Positions 36,429 through 45,308 of a stretch of DNA of 64,000 bases are shown here, piece after piece. A model generated the notes under the pieces. That model was given only the letters and a program-made list of their open reading frames with translations, searched no databases and was not told where the DNA came from. Positions within the stretch are counted from its first letter, which is position 1. Every line of letters starts with the position of its first letter. The translations under genes and the position numbers were made by a program. The stretch comes from Deltaproteobacteria bacterium (GTDB lineage Bacteria; Myxococcota_A; UBA796; GCA-2862545): NCBI GenBank assembly GCA_006226595.1, contig SBGP01000106.1, positions 186,001-250,000 of the forward strand. Reading direction: 5' to 3'.

Positions 36429-39400
36429 CTAGTAGCTGAAGGTGAGCGTGCCGGAGCCCTTCTTCCACGAAGGACCGTCGACGGTGACGTAGAGCACATC
36501 GCCGGTGACCACGGGCACCGAGACGCTGTTGTTCGGCACGGTGGACCCGTTGGGGATGTGGTTGCTGCAGCCGAGCACCGCCGCTTCGTTCACGCACTCG
36601 GCGGCGCGGACGAAGAGGTAGCCGGGGTGCGCGTCGCCATCGGTGGAGGCGCTGGTGATGGTCAGCGTGCCGTCCTGGGTCGCGGTGTACTCGAAGGCCT
36701 GCTCGCGGCCGTTCGGGTTGTTGCTCGCGCCGCAGGTGGCGTACTCGCTGTAGGTGTCCACGCCGGTGCCGCTGGTCATCGTCCACGTCATCACGTCGCT
36801 GTCGACCACGGTCACCGGCACGCCGGCGCAGGGGTCGGCGACGTCGTTGGCGCACACCGTGGTGTCGCAGGCCAGGCCGGCGTGGCAGGTGTCGGCCACC
36901 TCGGTCGGGTCGCAGGTGTCGTCGAGGCCGACGTGCGGGGTGATGAAGAAGCTGCCGCTGTCGCTGAAGCCGCCCTCGTCGACGACGGTGACGCTGACGA
37001 AGCGCTCGTCGATGAGCGCGCCAGTGCCGACGCCGGGGACCGCGACGTCGAAGCTGAAGCTGTTGCCGTCCCAGGTCGTGTTGTAGGAGCTCATCGACTT
37101 CTCGACCGTCTTGCCGCCGAGGGTGACGATGGCCTTGCGCAGCTGCTGCGCGGAGCCGGTGTAGTCGTCGAGACCGGTGAGGGTGACCACGGCGTCGCGG
37201 CCGTAGTTCTGCCAGGCCACGGTCGCGCCGGACAGCTGCGGCTCGTAGGCGAAGCACACGCCGTCGAGGCACTCGCTGCCCTCGACACACATGTCGATGG
37301 TGTCGTCACCGGAGCAGGTGTCGCCGGCGCCGCGGATGGGCGGCACGGTCAGCGTGATCTCGTTGGACTGCGCGAAGCCCCAGTCCGAGAGGCTCACGGT
37401 GAGGGTGACCTCGGCGTTCGCGTCGTCGATGCTGCCGGTGAAGCTGCTGATGAAGCTGGTCGAGCCCTCGATCGGCAGGTCGAAGTCGAGGTTGACCGGC
37501 TCGCGGGTGACCTCGCCGTTCTCGTCCTTGATGACGATGGCCTTGAGCGCGTCTCCGTTCATGTCGGTGCCGTCGAAGTCCACCTGGTACTGGGTGGCGC
37601 CGGTGCGGCGCACGGTGGCGCTGGCGAGCACGGGGGCCGCGTTGGCCTCGCACACCGGGGTCTCCGCGCCAAGCGCACAGGTGTCCCCGGCCGGCACGTC
37701 GCAGTAGGTCACCGGCGGCTGGCAGCCGAAGAAGCTGCAGGTACCGGTGCTGCACACGTCGCCCTGGGCCTGGGTGTCGACACCGGAGACGACGGCGGAC
37801 TCGGAGGTGAGGCCCTCGCTGTCGACCACGGTCACCTGGGACAGCCAGCTGCCGCCGTTGACGAAGATGCTTCCGGTGTAGGACTGCGCGCCGAACGGGG
37901 AGGGGTTCCACGCGAAGTCGAAGCCGTAGGGCTCCATGTGCCACGGGATGCCCTTGACGGCCTCGATGCTGACCTCGGCCCAGTCAGCGTTCGCGTCGTA
38001 GGCCTCGAAGTCGAGGGTCAGGCTGGAGAAGAAGCCACCCTGGAACACGCCGGTGGCCCAGAGGAGCTCGGGGGCCTCCGGGTCCAGGCAGCCGGGCACG
38101 CCGGAGAGGGTGGGGGAGCAGACCGTGCCGTCCTCGCAGGACGTCGCCCATCCTTCCAGGTCGCACTCGGCGCCCGCCGAGACCTCGACCGGAGCGGTGT
38201 AGTCGACCCAGTCGACGATGGTCGCGGTGTCGGTGGTCGCGCTCGGGTAGCCGCGGTCCTCCCAGAAGATCTCGAGGTAGTCGATGTCGGCGACGCTGCT
38301 CGCGTCGAAGGCGCCGCGGGCGACGAAGTGGCCGCCGTTCCACACCTCACCGCTGAGGTAGGCCACACCGAGGTCGAAGCTCTCGGCGCCGGTGGTCACC
38401 GCGGTGATGTGCGCGTTGATGCCCTGGTAGTGGCGGAAGTCGAAGCCCTCGAGCACGAGGATGGACTCGGGGCCCGCCCAGTACATGGACGCGCTCTCGA
38501 CCTCGATGGGGTCGTTGACGTTCTTGTCGGTGCAGGTGGCGGTGGTCCCGGTGCGGTCGTCCCAGGTGCACTCGAGACCGGGGATGGTCACGGTGCTGTC
38601 GTTCGGGTCGGTGTGCGGGTTCGGGTTGCAGTAGTTCGGGAACCCGTTGGTGTTGCCGCTGCAGTCGACGCACATGTCGCAGGCGTCGCCAACGTAGTCC
38701 TGGATCGCGTTGGTCTCGGCCTCGGGGTAGGTCAGCGACACCGTGGGGCTGGGCAAGCCGCTCGCGTCGAGGACGGCGACTTCGATGCTGGCGGCGTCGG
38801 TGAGTCCCGTGGTCGGCCAGTGGATGCTCACCGTCGAGGTCGCGGTGAACGCGTCGCCCTGCCAGTCGATGCGGCTGTCGATCACGACCGCGGACTCGCT
38901 CGCGTCGTCTCCCCAGACATCGCCGAGGATGTCGTGGATGCGCTCGACGCTGACCTTGTTCACGTCGTGGTTTGCGTCGGTGCCCTCGAGGGTGAGCAGG
39001 TACTCGTAGTAGTCGACCTGCACGAGGGTGGCGTCGGTGATCTCGGGGGCGACGAGGTCGACACAGGTTCCGTCGACACAGGTGGCGCCGGTCTCGCACA
39101 CGACGGTGTCGTCGCAGGTGCCGCCGGTGGTCGCCGTGCCCTCGATGGGGCCGAGGGAGAGGTGCCAGCTGCCCTCGGTGTCGCCGAGCATCTCGATCAC
39201 GGCGACGAAGGCGTCCCCAGCGAGACCGTCGACGATCACGGCCTGAGCGCCGTTCGGGCCGGTGGTGCCGCCGACGGAGCACGAGATCTCGCTGCGGTCG
39301 TCGCAGTCGGTGCGCAGGGACAGGGCGGTGGGGACCAGCGTCTGCGGGTTGTCGGTGGTGAGCAGCCACGTGCCGTCGGCGGGCAGCGTGAACGAGACGA

Positions 39401-39824
39401 CCGCGTTGTGGGTCGCGGGCTCGACGCAGCCGGTGCTCAGGTCCGAGGAGCCGCTGAAGCGGTGGGAGAGGTGGTAGCGACCGTCGGGCTGCGCGGTGGT
39501 GGTGTCCAGCGCGTAGCTCGGGCCGGTGACGTCGGTGCAGGTCTGCCAGTTGTTGAACGTGCAGTCTTCGGCACAGGAGGCGTCGGGGCCGTTGGCGTCG
39601 CCGTCGTCGCACTCCTCGCCGGTATCGAGCACGCCGTTGCCGCACGGGTCGGTGTCCGTGTCGGTATCGGTGTCCGTGTCGGTATCGGTGTCCGTGTCGG
39701 TATCGGTGTCGGTGTCGGTCTCGACCACACCGGTGTCGTCGTCGATCGGGTCCTCACCGGCATCGGTGCAGGCGATGAGCGAGGCGCAGAGCGCCACCGC
39801 GAGCAGTTCGCGAGAGATCGTCAC
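36429..39824 (-). CDS. Large multidomain lipoprotein with acidic spacer and disulfide repeats
   Basis: 1131 residues from GTG 39824 (GGGAGGAACCC upstream). Lipobox IAC near residue 19 is followed by a (Thr-Asp)n spacer, residues ~36-59. A myxococcal disulfide motif (CGNGVLDTGEECDDGDANG) comes next. A long array of Cys-paired beta domains follows, punctuated by CxxG-type clusters such as CVDGTCVD, CEDGTVC and CLDGVCF. No catalytic signature was found. A surface structural or adhesive role is likely. Third of three lipoproteins in one unit. Confidence 0.85.
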   Translation of the reverse strand: MTISRELLAVALCASLIACTDAGEDPIDDDTGVVETDTDTDTDTDTDTDTDTDTDTDTDPCGNGVLDTGEECDDGDANGPDASCAEDCTFNNWQTCTDVTGPSYALDTTTAQPDGRYHLSHRFSGSSDLSTGCVEPATHNAVVSFTLPADGTWLLTTDNPQTLVPTALSLRTDCDDRSEISCSVGGTTGPNGAQAVIVDGLAGDAFVAVIEMLGDTEGSWHLSLGPIEGTATTGGTCDDTVVCETGATCVDGTCVDLVAPEITDATLVQVDYYEYLLTLEGTDANHDVNKVSVERIHDILGDVWGDDASESAVVIDSRIDWQGDAFTATSTVSIHWPTTGLTDAASIEVAVLDASGLPSPTVSLTYPEAETNAIQDYVGDACDMCVDCSGNTNGFPNYCNPNPHTDPNDSTVTIPGLECTWDDRTGTTATCTDKNVNDPIEVESASMYWAGPESILVLEGFDFRHYQGINAHITAVTTGAESFDLGVAYLSGEVWNGGHFVARGAFDASSVADIDYLEIFWEDRGYPSATTDTATIVDWVDYTAPVEVSAGAECDLEGWATSCEDGTVCSPTLSGVPGCLDPEAPELLWATGVFQGGFFSSLTLDFEAYDANADWAEVSIEAVKGIPWHMEPYGFDFAWNPSPFGAQSYTGSIFVNGGSWLSQVTVVDSEGLTSESAVVSGVDTQAQGDVCSTGTCSFFGCQPPVTYCDVPAGDTCALGAETPVCEANAAPVLASATVRRTGATQYQVDFDGTDMNGDALKAIVIKDENGEVTREPVNLDFDLPIEGSTSFISSFTGSIDDANAEVTLTVSLSDWGFAQSNEITLTVPPIRGAGDTCSGDDTIDMCVEGSECLDGVCFAYEPQLSGATVAWQNYGRDAVVTLTGLDDYTGSAQQLRKAIVTLGGKTVEKSMSSYNTTWDGNSFSFDVAVPGVGTGALIDERFVSVTVVDEGGFSDSGSFFITPHVGLDDTCDPTEVADTCHAGLACDTTVCANDVADPCAGVPVTVVDSDVMTWTMTSGTGVDTYSEYATCGASNNPNGREQAFEYTATQDGTLTITSASTDGDAHPGYLFVRAAECVNEAAVLGCSNHIPNGSTVPNNSVSVPVVTGDVLYVTVDGPSWKKGSGTLTFSY
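39648..39719 (-). repeat. Coding tandem repeat, Thr-Asp spacer
   Basis: 24 codons alternating Thr and Asp, built from a 12-18 bp unit (reading GTGTCCGTGTCGGTATCG on the plus strand). It encodes the spacer just after the lipid anchor of the large lipoprotein. Confidence 0.9.
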
Positions 39825-39873
39825 GGGTTCCTCCCTGGGTGGGGTTGGTGGTTGCGGGCAATCCCGCGCGAAG

Positions 39874-40992
39874 TCACTGGAAGAGCGGATCGAGCGCGCC
39901 CTCGGGGAGCACGATCACGTAGGAGCCCACGTCCTCACCGACCGCGCCGCGGCCGATGATGTGGGTGCGGTCCGGCGTACAGGCGACCGCGTCGAGCAGG
40001 CGGGTCTGGTCGGGGAACTCGACGCCGAAGTCCTCGAGCAGGTCCTGGAGCATCACGAGACCAGTGGACTCGGTCCACGCGATGGCGACGCCGCCGGCGA
40101 GGCTGTCGCGGCCGATGATCATCTGGTCGTCGCCGCCACAGAAAGCGTGGGCGGCCGCACTGCTCGCGCCGGGGGAGCCGACCGTGCCGAGCAGGGTGTG
40201 GCCGTCGACCACGTCCCACACCGCGGCCTTGGAGCCGAGCTGGCCCACCGCCTTGGTGCCGGCGTCGTTGACGCCGTAGAACTCGCCGGGGAAGGCCATG
40301 TTGAGGACCTCGCCCGTGCCGTCCTCGTACCAGACCGCGGGGGTACGGCTGCCATCGCCCTGAGCGAAGCCCGCCATCAGCTCGCCGTTGCGGGACATGG
40401 CGCTGATGCGGTTGCCGCCGTTGCCGAGAGGCTCGGTTGCGACCATGCCGCCGTCCGCGTCCCACAGGAAGCCGCGTCCGCTGCAGCCGCTGAATGCGAG
40501 GCCCGCGGCGAGGGTTCCGTCGGCGGAGAGCGCGTAGCCCGCGGACTGCATCGGGCAGTCGAGGGTGTCGGGGAGCGCCCCGAGCTTCACCCAGCCATCC
40601 TCCTCGGTCCAGGTGGCCGCCTGGGTGTCCTCGTCGTTCATGTAGTTGCCGTAGTCACCGATGATCTTGGTGCCGTCGGCGCTGATGTCGTGGACGGTGT
40701 TGAAGTAGGCGCCGGTGGTGGTCTTCCACTCCAGCCCCTCGTCCTCGGTCCAGATGTAGGTGTCGCCGCCGGTCTCCCACTCCCAGAGCAGGACGTGGCC
40801 GAGGTCCGAGACCGCCGCGGGGGTGGTCGGGAACAGGAGGTAGAACCGCGGGGAGGGCGGCACGGGTGCGGGCACCGCCTCCAGGCTCTCGGGCCGGGGC
40901 TCACCGGGAGGCACGGGCTGCTCGGTGAAGCCGTTGTCGTTCTTGCACGCGGTGAGGGCGATCATCGCGACGAAAAGCATGCGAGCGCGCAT
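39874..40992 (-). CDS. Lipoprotein with HAF-type repeats
   Basis: 372 residues. The signal peptide MRARMLFVAMIALTAC ends in lipobox LTAC (Cys16). The mature part contains short repeats of the kind HDISADGTKIIG, YALSADGTLAAG, AMSRNGELMAG, GVNDAGTKAVG, which are HAF-family extracellular repeats predicted to form a propeller-like structure. Its stop is 49 bp before the next lipoprotein start, and its start is 15 bp after the previous gene's stop, so it sits mid-operon. Confidence 0.82.
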   Translation of the reverse strand: MRARMLFVAMIALTACKNDNGFTEQPVPPGEPRPESLEAVPAPVPPSPRFYLLFPTTPAAVSDLGHVLLWEWETGGDTYIWTEDEGLEWKTTTGAYFNTVHDISADGTKIIGDYGNYMNDEDTQAATWTEEDGWVKLGALPDTLDCPMQSAGYALSADGTLAAGLAFSGCSGRGFLWDADGGMVATEPLGNGGNRISAMSRNGELMAGFAQGDGSRTPAVWYEDGTGEVLNMAFPGEFYGVNDAGTKAVGQLGSKAAVWDVVDGHTLLGTVGSPGASSAAAHAFCGGDDQMIIGRDSLAGGVAIAWTESTGLVMLQDLLEDFGVEFPDQTRLLDAVACTPDRTHIIGRGAVGEDVGSYVIVLPEGALDPLFQ

Positions 40993-41006
40993 GGAGGCTC
41001 CAGGAA

Positions 41007-42881
41007 TCAGTTGGTGCACGAGACCGCTCCCCAGACCGCGACGTTGTCGTCTTCGTCGCACTCCGCGTAGGCCCCGCTGCCGGTGCCGATGTCGTCGACC
41101 CGCAGGTACAGGTCGCCGAGCTTGGCCCAGCTCCAGGTGATGTCGAAGGTGAGGTTGACCACCGCGCCAGGCAGCACCGGGTCCAGCTCGCGGACCTCGA
41201 CGGCGACGGGTCCCTCGGGGGTGTCGATGTACAGGGCCGCACTCACGCCCTCGGGCGTCGCGACCGTGCCGCCGTTCGAGACCTGGGCGGCGATGCGCAC
41301 CATGCTGTCGTCGTTGCAGGCATCCGCGCACACATCGACGATCTGCGCCTCGAGGTCGATCGGGGTGATGTCGATGACCGGGCGGGTGCGGAAGGTGTTG
41401 TGCTCGAGCCAGTACAGCGGCGGGGCGGTGGGGACGTGGCCGTCCTCGCCGAGGTTGGTCACCGCGAAGTCGTGGATGGCCCAGGTGGTGCCGGCGGCGG
41501 CCCACTCGCTGTCGACGTGGCCGAGCACCGAGAGCAGCGGCATGGTCTCGTCGTTGCTGCGCACGAAAAGCACCTCGGCGCTGCCGTCGAGGTCGACGTC
41601 GGCGACGACCGGGTACTCGTACACGGTGCCGGAGGCGTGGTCGGTGGTCGACCAGCGGACGTCACCGGTCGCCCCGTCGAAGATGAACAGCTCCTTCTCG
41701 TCGGCGTAGACCAGCTCGATGGCACCGTCGCCGTCGAAGTCGTAGCCGCTGCAGCCCGCGATGCCGGACTTGTCCTCGACCGGGCGGGACCACACCAGCG
41801 TGCCGTCGATCTCGTAGACCTGGAACAGCGCCGGGTCGCCGGACAGGTTGCCGTCGGTGCCGCCGATGCCGATCTCGGAGGCGCCGTCGCCATCGAAGTC
41901 ACCGATGCACGGGGCCGAGCCGCCGCGGCGGGCCATGTCGTTGCGGTACAGCTCGCGGCCGTCGGTGTCGAAGAACACCATGCGGGTCGCGGCGACCATG
42001 AGGATCTCGGCCTCCGGGTCGTCATCCGCGTTGAGCACCGCGCCGAAGTGGCCGTAGCCGCCGGACAGGTTGGTGTCCCACATCACGGAGCCGTCGTGCT
42101 GGTGCACCGTGTTGCCGTAGATGACCTCCTGGGTGCCGTCGAGGTCGATGTCGGCGACGATGGGCATCGTGTAGGGCACGTCGTTGTCGGTGCGCAGCTC
42201 GAAGAGCAGGCGGCCGGTGGCCCCGTCGAGGACGAGGTTGTCGGCGAGCACCTCGGGGTGACCGTCCGCGTCGAGGTCGGCGACCGTGGCCTGCGGGTAC
42301 ATGCCGTCGGTGCTCTCGCGGCTGGTCCACACCTCGTGGCCCTCGTGATCGAAGAGCACCACGCGGCGGCCCGGGTCGAAGGCGACCACGTTGGGGTAGC
42401 CATCGGCGGTGACGTCCGCGACCGCGTGCCCGGTGGCGTAGTACACGCCCGGCGCCTGCCACAGGACCTCGCGGGTGACGCCGTCGAGCACGAGGATGCT
42501 GCCCTCGCGGGTGGTGGCGAGGTTCGACGGGAAGGTGACCATCACGATGTTCGGGTGGTCGAGCTCGTCGATGACGCCGTTGCCGTCGGTATCGGTGAGA
42601 CGGGCGACCAGCGGCGGGCTGTAGCTGGAGTTCTCGACCTGGTCGTTGCCCGTGGCCGCGAAGAAGTTCCACTCCTCGTGCACGTTCCACGGGTCCGCGA
42701 TGTCCGGGACCTCGCCGCAGGTCGGGTCGATCTCGGGGGCGACGGCGCTCGAGATGTCCGGGCGGCACACCGCACCGGGCTCGGGACCGATGTCCTCGCT
42801 CAGACCGATGTCCGAGTGGCAGGCGATGAGGGAGAGGGCGAGAAGCCCGGTTCCGACGGGAAGGCGGTGTGTCATGAGCAT
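41007..42881 (-). CDS. FG-GAP/VCBS repeat lipoprotein
   Basis: 624 residues from ATG 42881 (42875 also possible). Lipobox IAC (around Cys21). At least six FG-GAP-like calcium-binding repeats are seen with DxDxDG cores (for example DTDGNGVIDELDHPN, DLDADGHPEV, DIDLDGTQEV, DFDGDGASEI, DFDGDGAIEL, DVDLDGSAEV), probably a beta-propeller. A C-terminal Ig-like domain ends in an Asp-rich cysteine loop (YAECDEDDN). Surface calcium-dependent binding protein. First gene of a unit with two more lipoproteins and the HTH/NTPase gene; its promoter must lie in or next to the 115-bp inverted repeat upstream. Confidence 0.85.
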   Translation of the reverse strand: MLMTHRLPVGTGLLALSLIACHSDIGLSEDIGPEPGAVCRPDISSAVAPEIDPTCGEVPDIADPWNVHEEWNFFAATGNDQVENSSYSPPLVARLTDTDGNGVIDELDHPNIVMVTFPSNLATTREGSILVLDGVTREVLWQAPGVYYATGHAVADVTADGYPNVVAFDPGRRVVLFDHEGHEVWTSRESTDGMYPQATVADLDADGHPEVLADNLVLDGATGRLLFELRTDNDVPYTMPIVADIDLDGTQEVIYGNTVHQHDGSVMWDTNLSGGYGHFGAVLNADDDPEAEILMVAATRMVFFDTDGRELYRNDMARRGGSAPCIGDFDGDGASEIGIGGTDGNLSGDPALFQVYEIDGTLVWSRPVEDKSGIAGCSGYDFDGDGAIELVYADEKELFIFDGATGDVRWSTTDHASGTVYEYPVVADVDLDGSAEVLFVRSNDETMPLLSVLGHVDSEWAAAGTTWAIHDFAVTNLGEDGHVPTAPPLYWLEHNTFRTRPVIDITPIDLEAQIVDVCADACNDDSMVRIAAQVSNGGTVATPEGVSAALYIDTPEGPVAVEVRELDPVLPGAVVNLTFDITWSWAKLGDLYLRVDDIGTGSGAYAECDEDDNVAVWGAVSCTN

Positions 42882-42918
42882 GAAGCTAAGGAATCGGCCC
42901 TTCACCTCGCCTGGCGAC

Positions 42919-43033
42919 AAAGCGGCAAGAAATAGGCAGCCGTGCATGCCGGTGCTGGATCCGCTGCCTATCAGCGTTCGTAGGCAGCGAATCGCACCGG
43001 CGAGACCCCTGCACGGCATTTTCTTGCCGCTTT
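42919..43033. repeat. 115-bp imperfect inverted-repeat element
   Basis: Terminal arms AAAGCGGCAAGAAA (42919-42932) and TTTCTTGCCGCTTT (43020-43033) are exact inverted copies. Nested inside are GCCGTGCA/TGCACGGC (42939-42946, 43010-43017), CCGGTG/CACCGG (42949-42954, 42995-43000) and a central GCTGCCTA-N10-TAGGCAGC (42963-42988). It sits 37 bp from the minus-strand start and 52 bp from the plus-strand start. Confidence 0.85.
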
Positions 43034-43085
43034 TGAAAGGCCCGTTGCCGATCCCTGGTGGGCGGTGGCGTGGTATGCGGCGGTG

Positions 43086-43862
43086 ATGCTCCTCACCGCT
43101 CGCCAGCTTCGTGTGCGTGCCGGCGAACGGGTCCTGCTCGACGGGGTGGACCTGACGCTGGGAGCCGAGGAGTGCGCGGTGGTCGTCGGCCGCAATGGGG
43201 CAGGCAAGACGACCTTGCTGCGGGCGCTGCTCGGACTGGTCCCGGCGGAGGGCGAGGTCGCGCTCGGGTCGATACCGCGCGGCTCGTTGGGTCCGAGGGA
43301 GCGCGCGGCGGCGGTGGGCTGGCTGCCGCAGAGCTTGAACCTGGCAGAGCCCGTGCGGGCGGTCGAGCTGGTCGCCGCCGGTCGGTTCCGCTTTGGCGAG
43401 GGGCGGCGGGCGCGGCACGAGGCGGCGGTTCGGTCGATGGCCGAGGTCGGCGTGGAGGGCTTCGCCGAGCGTCTGGTGCACACACTGTCGGGTGGCGAGC
43501 GCCAGCGGGTGGCCCTGTCGGCGCTGGTCGCCCAGGAGGCGGGGCTGTGGCTTCTCGACGAGCCGGCGAGCCACCTCGATCCCGGCGTGCAGGAGCGCGT
43601 GTACCGCTTCCTCGTCGACCAGTGGCGCGGGGGGCGGGGACTGCTGCTCGTCACCCACGACCCGGACCTGATGCTGCGCGTGGTCTCCCGCGAGGAGGCC
43701 GCCAAGGTGCGGGTGCTCGGGCTCTCGGAGGGTCGCCTGGCGCTCGAGGCGCGGCTCTCGGACGAGGACCTGCCCGAGAAGCTCGGTGAGCTGCTCGACG
43801 TGCGCATGTGCTGGGCCGAGCTCGGCGAGCGGCGGGCCCTCGCGGTGCTGGGGGCGCGATGA
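43086..43862 (+). CDS. ABC transporter ATP-binding protein, iron/cobalamin-type
   Basis: 258 residues. Walker A GRNGAGKTT, Q-loop LPQSLN, signature LSGGERQRV, Walker B LWLLDEPASHLD and switch His in THD are all present. The following gene is a FecCD-type permease overlapping by ATGA, so this is the ATPase of a siderophore, haem or cobalamin importer. A weak ribosome site precedes the ATG; a GTG at 43065 is an alternative. No substrate-binding protein gene is adjacent. Confidence 0.9.
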   Translation: MLLTARQLRVRAGERVLLDGVDLTLGAEECAVVVGRNGAGKTTLLRALLGLVPAEGEVALGSIPRGSLGPRERAAAVGWLPQSLNLAEPVRAVELVAAGRFRFGEGRRARHEAAVRSMAEVGVEGFAERLVHTLSGGERQRVALSALVAQEAGLWLLDEPASHLDPGVQERVYRFLVDQWRGGRGLLLVTHDPDLMLRVVSREEAAKVRVLGLSEGRLALEARLSDEDLPEKLGELLDVRMCWAELGERRALAVLGAR

Positions 43863-44776
43863 GGCTCGCGATCGTGCTCGTCACCGTGGCCCTGGTGCTG
43901 GGCGCCCCCCTCATCGGGCCGTCGATGCCGAGCGGTGCCGAGGCGTTCATCTTCTGGCAGCTGCGGGTGCCGCGAGTGCTGGTCGCGGCGGCGGCGGGGG
44001 CGGTGCTCTCGGTGATCGGCGCGGCGTTCCAGGCGCTGTTCGAGAACCCGCTCGCCACGCCGTCGACGACGGGTACGACGGCAGGGGCGGCCCTCGGGGC
44101 GCTGATTGCCATCCTGTTCCTGCCAGGGCAGGCGGCGGTGATGATCGGCGCCTTCGTCGGCGCCCTGCTCGTGTCGCTGCCGGTGGCGGCGTGGGCGGCG
44201 AGGGCCGAGGCGCGGGTGCAGGACGTGCTCCTCGGAGGCGTGGCCCTGACCCTGGCGGCGGGGGCGATCTCGTCGGGACTGCAGATGACCGCGGACGCCG
44301 AGGAAGCGCTGCGAGCGGTGCGCTGGTCGCTCGGGAGCGTGGGGCAGGTCGGCTACGCGGGCGCGGCGGTGCTCGGACCCATTGCGGTCGCGGTGATCGC
44401 GGTGGTGCTCGCGCACAGTCGAGGGCTGCAGGCACTGGTGGCTGGCGAGGCGCGGGCGGCGTCCCAGGGTGTAGACGTCGCGGCGCTGCGCGCGCAGGTG
44501 CTCGTCGCCGGAAGCCTCGGGGTAGGGGCGGTGGTCGCATGGTGCGGGCCCATCGCCTTCGTGGGGCTGGCGGTGCCGCACCTCGTGCGCAAGCTGGTCG
44601 GGCCCGGTCGCGAGGACCTGTTCTGGCTGTCCGCGGTGGCGGGGGCTGGGTTTCTCGTCGGAGCGGATGTCGTCGCGCGGGTGCTCATCAGCGGACGCGA
44701 GCTGCCGGTGGGGGTCGTCACCTCCGCCATCGGCGCGCCCCTGCTCGTGGGGCTCGTGTTGCGGCCACGTCGCTGA
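43859..44776 (+). CDS. FecCD-family ABC permease
   Basis: 305 residues with eight to ten hydrophobic segments. LRVPRVLVAAAAGAVLSVIGAAFQALFENPLATP, VLLGGVALTL, SQGVDV and FVGLAVPHLVRKLVGP are diagnostic blocks of the BtuC/FecD fold. It begins with ATG overlapping the ATPase stop (43859-43862). It would form the membrane channel of the importer. There is no adjacent binding protein or TonB receptor, so these must be encoded elsewhere. Confidence 0.92.
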   Translation: MRLAIVLVTVALVLGAPLIGPSMPSGAEAFIFWQLRVPRVLVAAAAGAVLSVIGAAFQALFENPLATPSTTGTTAGAALGALIAILFLPGQAAVMIGAFVGALLVSLPVAAWAARAEARVQDVLLGGVALTLAAGAISSGLQMTADAEEALRAVRWSLGSVGQVGYAGAAVLGPIAVAVIAVVLAHSRGLQALVAGEARAASQGVDVAALRAQVLVAGSLGVGAVVAWCGPIAFVGLAVPHLVRKLVGPGREDLFWLSAVAGAGFLVGADVVARVLISGRELPVGVVTSAIGAPLLVGLVLRPRR

Positions 44777-44808
44777 GCACGCGTTACCCGGGCCTTCCCG
44801 GAGGCGTC

Positions 44809-45180
44809 ATGGCGAGCGAGAGCATCATCCTGCGGACGCGCGACAAGCGCGAGGTCGAGGGCACCGCCGAGGTGCACCGCACCAACCCGGCGTCTCGCAC
44901 CGCGTACATGGTCGGCTTTCCTGTGGCGGGGCTCATCCTCGGCATCCCGACCATCTTCATTCCCGGCGTGCACTTCGTCGCGCCGTGGGCCCTGCCGCTC
45001 GCGGGGCTCGTGGTCGGTGGGTACATGGCCGGCCGGACCGGGGTCGTGAGCGACGTCAAGGGCACCTGCCCCGAGTGCGGCGAGGCGTTCACCGCCGAGG
45101 GCGGGTCGCTGGGCAACGACACGCTGTACGTGCGGTGCACCGGCTGCAAGACACCGCTCGAGGTCGTCATCCCCGAGTGA
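44809..45180 (+). CDS. Small membrane protein with zinc ribbon
   Basis: 123 residues. It has a charged N-terminus, two membrane helices (about residues 33-48 and 55-73) and a C-terminal zinc ribbon CPECGEAF ... CTGCKTP. CCGGAGGCGTC precedes the ATG. It lies 32 bp after the permease gene and may be co-transcribed. No specific function is recognised. Confidence 0.72.
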   Translation: MASESIILRTRDKREVEGTAEVHRTNPASRTAYMVGFPVAGLILGIPTIFIPGVHFVAPWALPLAGLVVGGYMAGRTGVVSDVKGTCPECGEAFTAEGGSLGNDTLYVRCTGCKTPLEVVIPE

Positions 45181-45231
45181 GGCGGATATGCGCGGTGTGC
45201 GGCGGAGAGACGCTGTGTCCGCGTGGAATCC

Positions 45232-45308
45232 GCTCCCGTAGCTCAGTTGGATAGAGCACCGGCCTTCTAAGCCGATGGTCGCAGGTTCGAGTCCTGCCGG
45301 GGGCGCCA
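45232..45308 (+). tRNA. tRNA-Arg, anticodon TCT
   Basis: A 77-base cloverleaf. Acceptor GCTCCCG pairs with CGGGGGC, D-arm GCTCAGTTGGATAGAGC, anticodon loop CTTCTAA (TCT, reads AGA), T-arm GCAGGTTCGAGTCCTGC, and CCA is encoded. The outermost anticodon-stem pair is C-A instead of a Watson-Crick pair. A fragment of this tRNA is repeated 418 bp downstream. Confidence 0.95.

Noticed and set aside
36558-39959. A 1133-codon open frame on the plus strand opposite the large lipoprotein gene
   Set aside because: It is an antisense shadow caused by high GC; the minus-strand frame has the signal peptide, ribosome site, disulfide motifs and sensible composition.
42882-43085. Cobalamin riboswitch upstream of the FecCD importer
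   Set aside because: No conserved B12-box core was found; the structure there is a symmetric inverted repeat instead.
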